Shown: piece after piece, positions 56,601 through 63,893 of the stretch | Layout: every line of letters begins with the position of its first letter | Position numbering within the stretch: position 1 is the first letter of the stretch | NCBI RefSeq assembly: GCF_016834655.1 | Contig: NZ_JAENHP010000008.1 | Span: forward strand, 291,828-355,827 | Reading direction: 5' to 3' | Source of the DNA: Paractinoplanes ovalisporus | Lineage (GTDB): Bacteria > Actinomycetota > Actinomycetes > Mycobacteriales > Micromonosporaceae | DNA: 64,000 bases | Program-made: the position numbers and the translations under genes | The notes under the pieces: model-generated | The model's database searches: none | Seen by the model: the letters and a program-made list of their open reading frames with translations, nothing else | Told to the model about the DNA's origin: nothing

Positions 56601-57985
56601 CGATCGGTGAAGACACCACCAACTCCGTCGCCGTCGTTTCGTCGGACGACAACGAGGTCACGCACTCCCCGATCGGTGAAGAGACGACCAACTCCATCGC
56701 CGTCGTTTCGTCGGGCTACGCCGGGGTCGCGCATCCGCTGGTCGGTGAAGAGACCACGCACTCGATCACTGTTGTGCCGCCGGACGAAGCTGGGATCACG
56801 TATTCGACGGTCGGTCGGGAGACTGCGCAGCCATTGGGCGAGGTCACGCAGTCCGGTGCCGATGTGTCGCCGGATGATGCTGAGGTCACGCGGTCGTTCA
56901 GTGCGCCGGATCCGGAGCGTACGCAGACGATCCGGGTGGCTCCGGCCGAACCGGCGAGGGTCATTCCGTGGCTCGGACCTCAGGGACAGGCCCAACCGAA
57001 CGCCACCGTGGCCGACGATGACGTGGAGACCACGCGGCCCTTCGGGGCGCCGGACCCGGATCGGACGTACGCGTTCACTGTTGTGCCCTCGGGTGCCGAG
57101 ATCACCCGGTCGCTCGACGCGCCGGACCCGGACCAGACTCAGGCGATCACCATCGTGCCGCCGGAGGACGTTGCGGCCGCCCGGTTGCTCGAGACACCCG
57201 ACACGGACTCCGGGGGCGTGGCGGAGGACCTCGAGATCACCCGGTCCCTCGACGGCCCCGATCCGGACCAGACCCAGGCGATCAGCGTCGTGCCGCCGGA
57301 TCCCGCCGCGAGCGGGGTGGGCAACGGTGGGGCGGGCTCAGGCCGTACGGACGGTGGGAAAGTCGCCCCGTCGGCCGATGAGCTGCGCCTTCTGCCGCCG
57401 ACGCCGCCGGCCGGGATCGCCAGTCACCCGGGGCGGGTCGAGGGTCCGCTCGGGAAGGGCGGCGGGGACGAGACGAAGATGATCAAGCTGGATGCGGACC
57501 GTACGCAGGTCATCCGGCCCGGATACGTCGAGCCGCCGGGAGAACGCACCGAAATCATCCGGTTGTCGGTTCAGGGGAAGGCCACGGTCTCCGGCCCCCA
57601 GGCAGCCGCTGCGGAAGCGGCCCCGGCCACGGATGCGGATTCCGCGTCACCCACGGCAGCAACGCAGCCATCAGCCACCGGCGCGGCCCCGCAGCAGGCC
57701 ACAGGCCCGACGCCGGCATCGCAGCCGCCAGCCACGGGCGCGGCCTCCCCGGCGTCGGCTGCGGACTCGGCGTCACCGGATGAGGAGGGGCCGCGACCGG
57801 CGACGGTGTCGATTGCCGATGCTGAGCGGCCTGACTTCGCTGAGGATCCGACCGGGCGGATTGTTCCGCGGGGTGCGGACGGGAGCGCGGCCGAGAAGCG
57901 TGAGATGACCGTGATGAACATGGAGCGGCCGCCGGACGAGCCCGAGATCCCGGCGCAGCGGCAGCCGAGCTCGGCCGAGAGCTGA
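53684..57985 (+). CDS. Giant acidic repeat protein with N-terminal membrane helices
   Basis: This 1433-residue protein starts at GTG 53684 behind GGGGAGAG. About four hydrophobic helices occupy residues 8-125 (ILYALVLAPAVWVLAGVGF, GLLLLVLAGAAYGILLL and two more). The rest is predicted disordered and strongly acidic, rich in Ala, Asp, Glu, Thr and Ser. From about 858 to 1205 a motif TRSxxAPDPDRTQxI occurs six times (first SFDAPDPDRTRAI near 862). A second repeat type, EETTHSITVVSSDDAE, occurs about four times at 950-1060. It resembles no enzyme. The membrane end and long acidic tail suggest a scaffold or surface-exposed matrix; topology is unknown. Confidence 0.85.
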   Translation: MRHFRSILYALVLAPAVWVLAGVGFTHDLTTRGRGDFAVESATGLLLLVLAGAAYGILLLAPVSPAGPVFGGLAYLGISLWALVSPSGYAAVWPASVAKESFDLSRPGYGLAAMLAIPLLCTALSARRWAAYQPPVLPLIGPVGRARVTAPAPPAHPADPDPTTVMRLPAMPPSNATTVPLPAREEPATVASVVPTAADATTVLPSNDPTSTGTRMPAPTPAESSDEPTTVLSPMAPAAAAGATDARSFADADSADGDVATGDLGPTSSPAMNGLVAGDRAEGGRGTDGLNAGDPAVADDTDEATTVLAPMTSTTPDADSEITASTAAQPVSADEPTLSDATADEATAQINSDDEPTGANVAAAPDNVAVTPDKPDTQAEADATTEESTAAETAAEEPSVAAMSLAGPLREVAAVAPEDEATIALSTFRDERQTVVVVSSDEAATVAALFNGQASTRRATVTPPPTKPQVQDLELTPAGGQNLESRTAPAALQEDATPAAVDEPANPAALEGTESPAAPEEPAPAQHDDSSDAPDEADTPSANTPGAVDTPAGAELQTGGGLDDSDAPGADLDTPTTDLEAVNDSAVAEAADGGSEVGDETVGSGTADPAVVDAEETTAVLQSADTSAEKAVDTGSGAVDDEKTTVLTGSAADAAPVSEEPDASTAGSESEPTAVLEATTAAGNHVPGVESVTAEADAESAEDSVSDATAASSAADEIAAAEVVDDNAAAADVTAVNADAAEDTAAGNAAAEDTATGAFADQTDATEDAAASAPPEETDATEQSAEAEPTETDAADVSAAAEGASARVAAAEGVEGAGEGSESSGGADDEARADDGFADLIVVGKAKAAPATRAVPPEFEETRSFDAPDPDRTRAINLGEMTTKLQVTPGLGDEPDSVNEPARARASVAAPDAAGPDLSGAEVTRSLSAPDPERTQTIQVFRPDYAEAAHVGEETTHSITVVSSDDAEIRHSPIGEDTTNSVAVVSSDDNEVTHSPIGEETTNSIAVVSSGYAGVAHPLVGEETTHSITVVPPDEAGITYSTVGRETAQPLGEVTQSGADVSPDDAEVTRSFSAPDPERTQTIRVAPAEPARVIPWLGPQGQAQPNATVADDDVETTRPFGAPDPDRTYAFTVVPSGAEITRSLDAPDPDQTQAITIVPPEDVAAARLLETPDTDSGGVAEDLEITRSLDGPDPDQTQAISVVPPDPAASGVGNGGAGSGRTDGGKVAPSADELRLLPPTPPAGIASHPGRVEGPLGKGGGDETKMIKLDADRTQVIRPGYVEPPGERTEIIRLSVQGKATVSGPQAAAAEAAPATDADSASPTAATQPSATGAAPQQATGPTPASQPPATGAASPASAADSASPDEEGPRPATVSIADAERPDFAEDPTGRIVPRGADGSAAEKREMTVMNMERPPDEPEIPAQRQPSSAES

Positions 57986-58108
57986 GGACCGAGAGCAGAG
58001 GGCTGAGGGCTGGGGGCCGAGGACTGAGCTGGGGCTTCGGGCGAAAGGTTACGGGCGGTCACCCGTTCGAGTCGTACAGATGATCGAAAGATGTAGTATC
58101 ATCACCGC

Positions 58109-58717
58109 ATGTCCACGGACGACGTGCCCCTGAGCAAGCGTCAACGGCAGATCCTGTCGATGATCCGCGAGTGGATCGACCAGCACGGCTATCCCCCGAC
58201 CATCCGCGAGATCGGCGCCGCCGTCGGGCTCGACTCGCCGTCGTCGGTGGCCCATCAGCTCAAGGTGCTCGACGACCGCGGATACATCCGTCGCGGTGCG
58301 CGCGGGTCGCGGGCGATCGACGTACGCACGCCGGGTGAGCAGGCCAACGTTCCGGTTCCGGTGCTCGGCACGATCGCGGCCGGTGCGCCGATCCTGGCCG
58401 ACGAGCATGTCGACGAGGAGCTCAACCTCCCGCTGAGCCTGGTCGGCCACGGCACGCTGTTCGCCCTGAAGGTCAAGGGCGACTCGATGATCGAGGCCGC
58501 GATCTGCGACGGCGACACGGTGGTCGTGCGCCAGCAGCAGGTCGCCGACAACGGCGACATCGTGGCCGCGATGATCGACGGGGAGGCCACGGTCAAGGTT
58601 CTGCGTCGCAACGGCGGCCACATCGAACTGGTTCCGCGCAATCCCGCCTACGACGTCATCCCGGGCGACGACGCCACCATCCTGGGCCGGGTCGTGACGG
58701 TCCTCCGTCGCGTCTGA
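58109..58717 (+). CDS. lexA: LexA repressor
   Basis: This 202-residue protein has an N-terminal winged helix (RQRQILSMIREWIDQHGYPP, SPSSVAHQLKVLDDRG). The self-cleavage site Ala91-Gly92 lies in TIAAGAPIL, with catalytic Ser126 (KVKGDSMIEA) and Lys163 (EATVKVLRRN). It represses SOS genes until RecA filaments trigger cleavage. A TAGTAT -10 box at 58094-58099 suggests a very short leader. I could not find a clear SOS box upstream; only a GTTCGA half-site at 58065-58070 is visible. Confidence 0.97.
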   Translation: MSTDDVPLSKRQRQILSMIREWIDQHGYPPTIREIGAAVGLDSPSSVAHQLKVLDDRGYIRRGARGSRAIDVRTPGEQANVPVPVLGTIAAGAPILADEHVDEELNLPLSLVGHGTLFALKVKGDSMIEAAICDGDTVVVRQQQVADNGDIVAAMIDGEATVKVLRRNGGHIELVPRNPAYDVIPGDDATILGRVVTVLRRV

Positions 58718-58824
58718 CCTCGGGGCCGCCGGCGTTCGGGGGCGGCGGTCAGTCGAGGATCTGACGGTGGGCCCGGCCGCAAACACGATGGCGCGGACGC
58801 GATCGGGCGGCCCAGACTGGCGTC

Positions 58825-61542
58825 ATGTTCCTGCTGGAGCGCGCGGACGCGCTGGCCGCACTGATTCGGTACGCGCGTGAGGCCCGCGCCGGTGACGGGC
58901 GGCTGGTGCTTGTCGCCGGTGACGCCGGAGTCGGCAAGTCGGCCCTGGTCGAAGCGCTGCGCCAGCAACCGGAAGCGGACTGCCGATGGGCCTGGGGGCT
59001 CTGCGACGGGCTCTACACACCGCGCCCGCTCGGGCCCCTCTTCGACCTGGCCGCCGAACTCGGCGGCGAGCTTCTCGAACTGGCCCGGGCCCGGGCGCCG
59101 CGTGACGATCTGTTCGACGCGCTGCTGCGGGAGCTCGACCGGCGCGAGACGGTGCTGGTGATCGAGGATCTGCACTGGGCCGATGAGGCGACCGTCGACC
59201 TCGTACGCTTCCTGGCCCGCCGCCTGCGCAACACGCTGCTGCTGGTCACGTATCGCGACCTGGAGTCCCCGGCGTTGCGGGTCGCGCTTGGCCGGCTCAG
59301 TGAGCTGCGCGCCACGCGGCGGATCGAACTCGGCCCGCTCTCCCCCGCGGCGGTGGCGGAACTGGCGGCCGAGAGCGGTCTGCCCGCGGACGAGTTGTAC
59401 GGGCTGACCGGCGGCAACCCGTTCTTCGTGACCGAGATCGTGCGGGCCGGCACCACCGCAGCGCCGGCCCAGGCCGCCGCAGCACGGGCCGATGCCACCA
59501 CAGCCGGGGCCGCAACGCGCGGCGCCGTCAACGAGGTGCCGCCCTCGGTCCGCGATGCCGTTCTGGCCCGGGCTGTGGGGCTGAGTGAGACCGGCCGGGC
59601 GGCGCTCGATCTGGCCGCGCTGATCTGTGGCCGCATCGATCCGCGGCTGATCGGCGACGGGCTCGACGAGGCGGTCGGCACCGGGCTGATCACCAGCGAT
59701 GACTTGGCCGGCGCCGGGCTGAGCGCCGGTGGCGGGTCGAACGGCGGGTTGAGCGCCGGTGGCGGGCTGAGTAGCGGCGGCGGTCGGGCGGGCAGGGGCG
59801 GCGACGGTACGGGGTTGCGGTTCCGGCACGAACTGGCCCGCCGCGCCGTCGAGCAGGCGGTTCCGGCGCACCGGCGGGCGGCCGCGCACGCCACGATCCT
59901 GGACCGGCTGCGCGCGCACGACAGCGACGACGACGCGATGATGGCCTTCCACGCCGAGGCGGCCGGTGACGCGGAAGCGGCCCACTTCTTTTCCGTACGG
60001 GCGGCCACCCGCGCCGCCGAACTGGCCTCGCACCGGGAAGCCGCAGCCCAGTACGAGCGTGCGTTGCGGTTCGCCGGTGACCTTCCTGACGCCGTACGGG
60101 CAAAGCTCTATGACCGGCTCTGTGACGAGCTGACGCTGGTGGATCGCGGCGCCGACCTCGCCGACGCGGCCGCGCACGCCCGTCGCCTGTGGCACGCCGT
60201 CGGTGACCGCCGCCGGGAGGGTGACGCGCTGCGACGACTCTCCGAGGCACTGGTCACGCTGTGCCGGCAGCGGGAGGCGATGCCCCTGGCCGAGCGCGCC
60301 CGGGAGATCCTGGAACCGTTCGGGGGGCCGGAACTCGCCCTCGCGTACGCCCACCTCGCGACCCTGTCGATGCTGACCGATCGGCACGACGAGGCGGTCA
60401 CTCTGTCCGTACGGGCGCAGGAACTTGCCGGCCCGCGGCTCGACGTGTTGAGCGACGCCCTGAACACGCACGCGTGCGCGCTGGCGATGAGCGGCCAACC
60501 GTGGCGGGACCGGCTGCACCAGGCGCTCGAGGTGGCGCTGGAGCACGGGCACGAGGAGGAGGCGGCGCGCGCCTACCGGAACCTCTACGGGCTGCTGACC
60601 TGCGAGCGGCAGTACGACGAGGCCCACCAGTTCTATGTGGACGGGGTGGCGTTCTGCGACGAGCACGACGTGGCGGCGTTCGGCACCTGCCTGCACGGCG
60701 AACACGTGATCACCCTCGCCCGTACGGACCGCTGGGACGACGCCACCCTCCTGGCCCGCCGGCTGCTGACCGAGGTCGTGGCGACACCGATCAACCGGAT
60801 CAGCCCCCTGGTCGGCCTGGCCACCGTGCTCGTCCGCCGGGGTGGCGACGAGGTCGAGCCGCTGCTGGACGAGGCGGCCGCGACCGCCGACGGCTCGGCC
60901 GAACCACAGTGGATTGTCGCCGCGCGCGTGGCCCGGGCCGAATGGCGCTGGCTCTCCGGCAACCCGGCCGCGGCCCGCCGCGAGGCCGAACTGGCAGCGG
61001 ATGCGGCGACCGCGGGCAACGCCTGGTTGTGCGGAAGTGTCGCGGTGTGGCTCCGCCGTACGGGCTCGTCGCGGTTGATCGGACGCCCGGTCGCCGAGCC
61101 CTACCGCCTGCTGCTGGAGGGTGACGCCACCGGATCGGCCGCCGCCTGGACGAAGGTGGGAAGCCGTTACGAGGCCGGCCTGGCCCTGCTCGACGGCGAC
61201 GACATCGGCCGGCTGCGGGAGGCGCTGACAATCTTCGACGAGCTCGGCGCCGCCCCCGCCGCGCGCCTGACCCGGGGACGGCTGCGCAAGCATGGGGTGC
61301 GGTCGGTGCCGGTCGGCCCGCGTTCGGCGACCCGCGCTCATCCGGCCGGGCTGACCCGGCGTGAGCACGAGGTGCTGGGCCTGATCGTCGCGGGCCGGAC
61401 CAACGCCGAGATCGCCGCTCAGCTGGTGCTCTCGGTCAAGACGGTCGACCACCACGTGTCGGCCGTACTGGGCAAGCTCGGCGCCCCGACCCGGTCGGTG
61501 GCCGCCGCCGAGGCCGAGCGCCGTGGTCTGGTCACCAGGTAG
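58825..61542 (+). CDS. LAL-type LuxR regulator with AAA/NACHT-like ATPase
   Basis: This 905-residue protein has Walker A GDAGVGKS (32-39) and Walker B VLVIEDLHWAD (near 111-121) in the ATPase domain, then helical TPR-like repeats, and a C-terminal LuxR helix-turn-helix (LTRREHEVLGLIVAGRTNAE, VLSVKTVDHHVSAVLGKLG). Two low-complexity insertions are present: Ala-rich near 212-232, and a Gly/Ser repeat near 297-318 encoded by 30-bp units (59716-59775). It probably controls the small DUF4242 gene 77 bases downstream. Confidence 0.93.
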   Translation: MFLLERADALAALIRYAREARAGDGRLVLVAGDAGVGKSALVEALRQQPEADCRWAWGLCDGLYTPRPLGPLFDLAAELGGELLELARARAPRDDLFDALLRELDRRETVLVIEDLHWADEATVDLVRFLARRLRNTLLLVTYRDLESPALRVALGRLSELRATRRIELGPLSPAAVAELAAESGLPADELYGLTGGNPFFVTEIVRAGTTAAPAQAAAARADATTAGAATRGAVNEVPPSVRDAVLARAVGLSETGRAALDLAALICGRIDPRLIGDGLDEAVGTGLITSDDLAGAGLSAGGGSNGGLSAGGGLSSGGGRAGRGGDGTGLRFRHELARRAVEQAVPAHRRAAAHATILDRLRAHDSDDDAMMAFHAEAAGDAEAAHFFSVRAATRAAELASHREAAAQYERALRFAGDLPDAVRAKLYDRLCDELTLVDRGADLADAAAHARRLWHAVGDRRREGDALRRLSEALVTLCRQREAMPLAERAREILEPFGGPELALAYAHLATLSMLTDRHDEAVTLSVRAQELAGPRLDVLSDALNTHACALAMSGQPWRDRLHQALEVALEHGHEEEAARAYRNLYGLLTCERQYDEAHQFYVDGVAFCDEHDVAAFGTCLHGEHVITLARTDRWDDATLLARRLLTEVVATPINRISPLVGLATVLVRRGGDEVEPLLDEAAATADGSAEPQWIVAARVARAEWRWLSGNPAAARREAELAADAATAGNAWLCGSVAVWLRRTGSSRLIGRPVAEPYRLLLEGDATGSAAAWTKVGSRYEAGLALLDGDDIGRLREALTIFDELGAAPAARLTRGRLRKHGVRSVPVGPRSATRAHPAGLTRREHEVLGLIVAGRTNAEIAAQLVLSVKTVDHHVSAVLGKLGAPTRSVAAAEAERRGLVTR
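59716..59775 (+). repeat. 30-bp in-frame tandem repeat inside the LAL gene
   Basis: Two 30-bp units, 59716-59745 and 59746-59775, encode GLSAGGGSNG and GLSAGGGLSS. They interrupt the helical region before LRFRHELARRAVE and keep the frame. Confidence 0.8.
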
Positions 61543-61578
61543 TCGCTGGGTAGTCGCCCGCGAAAACTAGGTAATCGC
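61538..61578 (+). promoter_or_regulatory. Three phased GGTARTCGC repeats upstream of the DUF4242 gene
   Basis: GGTAGTCGC occurs at 61538-61546 (overlapping the LAL stop) and 61549-61557, and GGTAATCGC at 61570-61578. Spacings of 11 and 21 bases place them on one face of the helix. They lie 41-81 bases upstream of the DUF4242 start, a good position for an activator. The LAL regulator encoded just upstream is the obvious candidate. Confidence 0.5.
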
Positions 61579-61618
61579 TTCCGATTCGGCCCGGCTCCGG
61601 TCTCCCTACGGTCGAGAC

Positions 61619-61870
61619 ATGAGCATCTACATGGACGTGCACACCGTCAGCGGCGGCGTGAGCCTGGACGACGTGGTCAAGGCACACCAGGCCGATCTCG
61701 CGACTCAGGGCGAGTTCGGCGTCAACTATCTGCGCTACTGGGTCGACGAGGCCCAAGGCAAGATCTTCTGCCTGGTCGACGCCCCGTCGGAGGAGGCCGC
61801 GGCCGAGGTGCACCGCAAGGCGCACGGTCTGGTCGCCGACGAGATCTACCGGGTGAACGAGGGTTCTTGA
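61619..61870 (+). CDS. DUF4242 (SCO4226-like, nickel-binding) protein
   Basis: This 83-residue protein starts MSIYMDVHTVSGGVSLDDVV and contains GVNYLRYWVDEAQGKIFCLV and EVHRKAHGLVADEIYRV. This is the ferredoxin-like fold of SCO4226-type proteins, which bind nickel. The conserved Tyr, Cys and His residues are present. Such genes are often paired with LuxR-type regulators, as here. TACGGT at 61607-61612 could be a -10 box giving a leaderless mRNA. Confidence 0.88.
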   Translation: MSIYMDVHTVSGGVSLDDVVKAHQADLATQGEFGVNYLRYWVDEAQGKIFCLVDAPSEEAAAEVHRKAHGLVADEIYRVNEGS

Positions 61871-61876
61871 CGACCT

Positions 61877-61915
61877 GCTAGTCAGGCTGCCTACTAACCA
61901 GGTAGCCTGACTAGC
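61877..61915 (+). promoter_or_regulatory. Probable PadR operator: perfect 12-bp inverted repeat
   Basis: GCTAGTCAGGCT (61877-61888) and AGCCTGACTAGC (61904-61915) are exact complements with a 15-base spacer that is itself partly symmetric (CCTAC, GGT). The repeat ends one base before the PadR start codon. PadR regulators often bind such sites to repress their own operon. Confidence 0.75.
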
Positions 61916-61916
61916 C

Positions 61917-62246
61917 ATGACGCCCCGGCCGTGGTTGCACGGCTTCCTCGATCTGTGCCTGCTCGCGATGCTGCGGGAACGCCCCGACTACGGCTACGGC
62001 CTGTCGCAGCGGCTCGCCACGGCCGGTGTCGCCGACGTGCCCGGCGGCACCCTCTATCCGGCGCTGCTCCGGCTCGAAGAGCAGGGACTCGCCCTTCCCA
62101 GCTGGGCGCCCTCCGAGAACGGGCCCCGGCGCAAGTACTACGCGATCACCGAGGCCGGCCTCGACGTGCTGGCGGCCCAGGCCGGCGACTGGCAACGGTT
62201 CCGCGACGGGGTCGACGCGCTGCTCAGCGGGGTGCCGCATGAGTGA
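61917..62246 (+). CDS. PadR-family regulator
   Basis: This 109-residue protein is the short (subfamily 2) PadR type without a long C-terminal domain. LDLCLLAMLRERPDYGYGLS, VPGGTLYPALLRLEEQGLAL and GPRRKYYAITEAGLDVLAAQ are the winged-helix landmarks. It overlaps the ABC ATPase gene by 8 bases and is preceded by a perfect inverted repeat, so it probably represses this operon. The inducer is unknown, possibly a drug or lipid exported by the transporter. Confidence 0.92.
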   Translation: MTPRPWLHGFLDLCLLAMLRERPDYGYGLSQRLATAGVADVPGGTLYPALLRLEEQGLALPSWAPSENGPRRKYYAITEAGLDVLAAQAGDWQRFRDGVDALLSGVPHE

Positions 62247-63045
62247 CTGGCCGACGACCTTCGAGAGCGAACTGGTGCGCCTCGGTCTGCAACCGGCCCG
62301 CGCACGCCGCCTGGCCGACGAGACCACCCAGCAGGCGGCCGAGAGCGCGGCCACGCCGGCCGAGGTGTTCGGACCGGCCCATCTGTACGCGCGTCACCTG
62401 GTCGCCGAGCTCAGAACCCCCTCCCCGCGTACGCGGTATGAAGCCGGCCCGGTGATGCTGAGCCTGACCGGGGTGAGTAAGCGATACCGACGCCGTACGG
62501 TGCTGCGGGATGTGAATTTGTCCGTACGGGGTGGAGAAGTCGCCGCCATCGTCGGCGCCAACGGCTGTGGCAAGTCGACGCTGCTGCGCATCTGCGCCGG
62601 ACTGACCCGGCCCAGCGGGGGCACCGTGAAGCGCACCCGCCGGGTGGGATTCGTGCCGCAGGACGGCGGGACGGCCGGGTGGCTGACCGCCGAGGAACAC
62701 TTCACGCTGTTCGGCTCGGCCGCGGGCATGGTTCCCGGGCGGGCGCGGTCCACCGGCGTACACCTGGCGACCCGGCTCGCCTGGCGACCGACCCGGCAGC
62801 AACGCGCGCAGCAGATGTCCGGCGGCACCCGGCAGAAACTCAACCTGGTGCTGGGCGAACTGCACGCCCCCGACCTGCTGCTGCTCGACGAGCCCTACCA
62901 GGGTTTCGACCAGGGTTCCTATGTGGATTTCTGGCAGCAGGTGCTGGCCTGGCGCGACGCCGGCCGGGCGGTCGTGGTGGTCACCCACCTGCTGCACGAC
63001 CTGCAGAACGTCGACCACGTCCTCGACCTGGGAGCATCCGCATGA
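62239..63045 (+). CDS. ABC transporter ATPase with an N-terminal small domain
   Basis: This encodes 268 residues from ATG 62239. Residues 1-62 form a domain unlike an ATPase (ESELVRLGLQPARARRLADE, then VFGPAHLYARHLVAELRTP). It resembles the helical HAAS-like domains associated with PadR operons. The ATPase follows: Walker A GANGCGKST at about 106-114, signature MSGGTRQKLN, Walker B LLLLDEPYQG and H-loop VVVVTHLL. The N-terminal domain is normally a separate protein or at the permease N-terminus, so this is a fusion. It works with the next gene. Confidence 0.92.
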   Translation: MSDWPTTFESELVRLGLQPARARRLADETTQQAAESAATPAEVFGPAHLYARHLVAELRTPSPRTRYEAGPVMLSLTGVSKRYRRRTVLRDVNLSVRGGEVAAIVGANGCGKSTLLRICAGLTRPSGGTVKRTRRVGFVPQDGGTAGWLTAEEHFTLFGSAAGMVPGRARSTGVHLATRLAWRPTRQQRAQQMSGGTRQKLNLVLGELHAPDLLLLDEPYQGFDQGSYVDFWQQVLAWRDAGRAVVVVTHLLHDLQNVDHVLDLGASA

Positions 63046-63716
63046 CAACCCTCGTGGTGGCCCGGCTCTCGGCCGTCGAGGTGGGCCGGCGCCGCGCCGC
63101 CCTCCTGCTCGTGATCACCCTGCCGTTCTGGTTCTATCTGGTGCGCCGCGACCTGTCGGGCCAGTCGACGCGGGCGCTCACCCTCGGCATCGGCTGGGCG
63201 ATCTCGACGCTCACGCTCTTCGTGGTGAACGCGTCCCGCGGCGTCGACCCGCGCCTGCGCCTCACCGGCGCTTCGGTGAGCGGCATCATCGGCGGGCGGC
63301 TGCTCGCCATGACCGGCGTCGGGGTGCTGCTGGCATCGTTCTACTGGTCGATGGTCGCCGTCGACCAGGACCTGCCCCACATGTGGGCGGCCGGCGTGAT
63401 GATGCTGGTCTCGGCGCTGGTGGCGGCCCCCGTAGGGAGCCTGATCGGTGCCCTGCTGCCCCGCGAACTGGACGGCGCCCTGGCCCTGCTGAGCATCAGC
63501 TCGGTGCAGATGCTGGCCGACCCGGCCGGCCTGATCGCCAAGCTGATGCCGTTCTGGTCGGCGCGCGAGGTCGGCAATTACGCCGTCGACGGCGGAAGCA
63601 TCGACCTGGTGTGGCGGGGCCTGGCGCACGCCGGGGTGACCTGGCTGATCTGCACGGCCGGGACGTTGCTGGTCTTCCATTGGCGGTTGCGGCTGGCCCG
63701 TTATCCGGAGCCCTGA
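63042..63716 (+). CDS. ABC transporter permease
   Basis: This encodes 224 residues from ATG 63042, overlapping the ATPase stop (ATGA). About six transmembrane helices are seen (AALLLVITLPFWFYLV, ALTLGIGWAISTLTLFVV, IIGGRLLAMTGVGVLLASF, MMLVSALVAAPVGSLIGALL, LLSISSVQMLADPAGLIAKL, GLAHAGVTWLICTAGTLLVF). It is the membrane partner of the ATPase encoded just upstream, ABC-2-like in size. The substrate is unknown. Confidence 0.85.
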   Translation: MTTLVVARLSAVEVGRRRAALLLVITLPFWFYLVRRDLSGQSTRALTLGIGWAISTLTLFVVNASRGVDPRLRLTGASVSGIIGGRLLAMTGVGVLLASFYWSMVAVDQDLPHMWAAGVMMLVSALVAAPVGSLIGALLPRELDGALALLSISSVQMLADPAGLIAKLMPFWSAREVGNYAVDGGSIDLVWRGLAHAGVTWLICTAGTLLVFHWRLRLARYPEP

Positions 63717-63859
63717 GAGCTTGGCGCCTTCACCGCAGGCGGCTCGCCCTGCCCTGCTGTCACCGCGGCCACGTCGCCGTTCCCGGCGCGCAAGATCGCT
63801 GGGTAGTGGTGTTTTTGCCACCACCTCCCCCACCCGCCTCCGGTTCAAGGGGTCGTCGC

Positions 63860-63893
63860 AACACCTGAGTTCAACGTGGGGTTGTCAGGTGTT
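63860..63893. repeat. Inverted repeat at the possible left end of an insertion sequence
   Basis: AACACCTGA (63860-63868) pairs with TCAGGTGTT (63885-63893). It overlaps the start of the transposase-like frame and may be part of a terminal repeat or a regulatory hairpin. The other end lies beyond the window. Confidence 0.4.

Noticed and set aside
58021..58108. A lexA SOS box
   Set aside because: Only a GTTCGA half-site and a distant ATCGAA are present; no TCGAAC-N4-GTTCGA arrangement was found.
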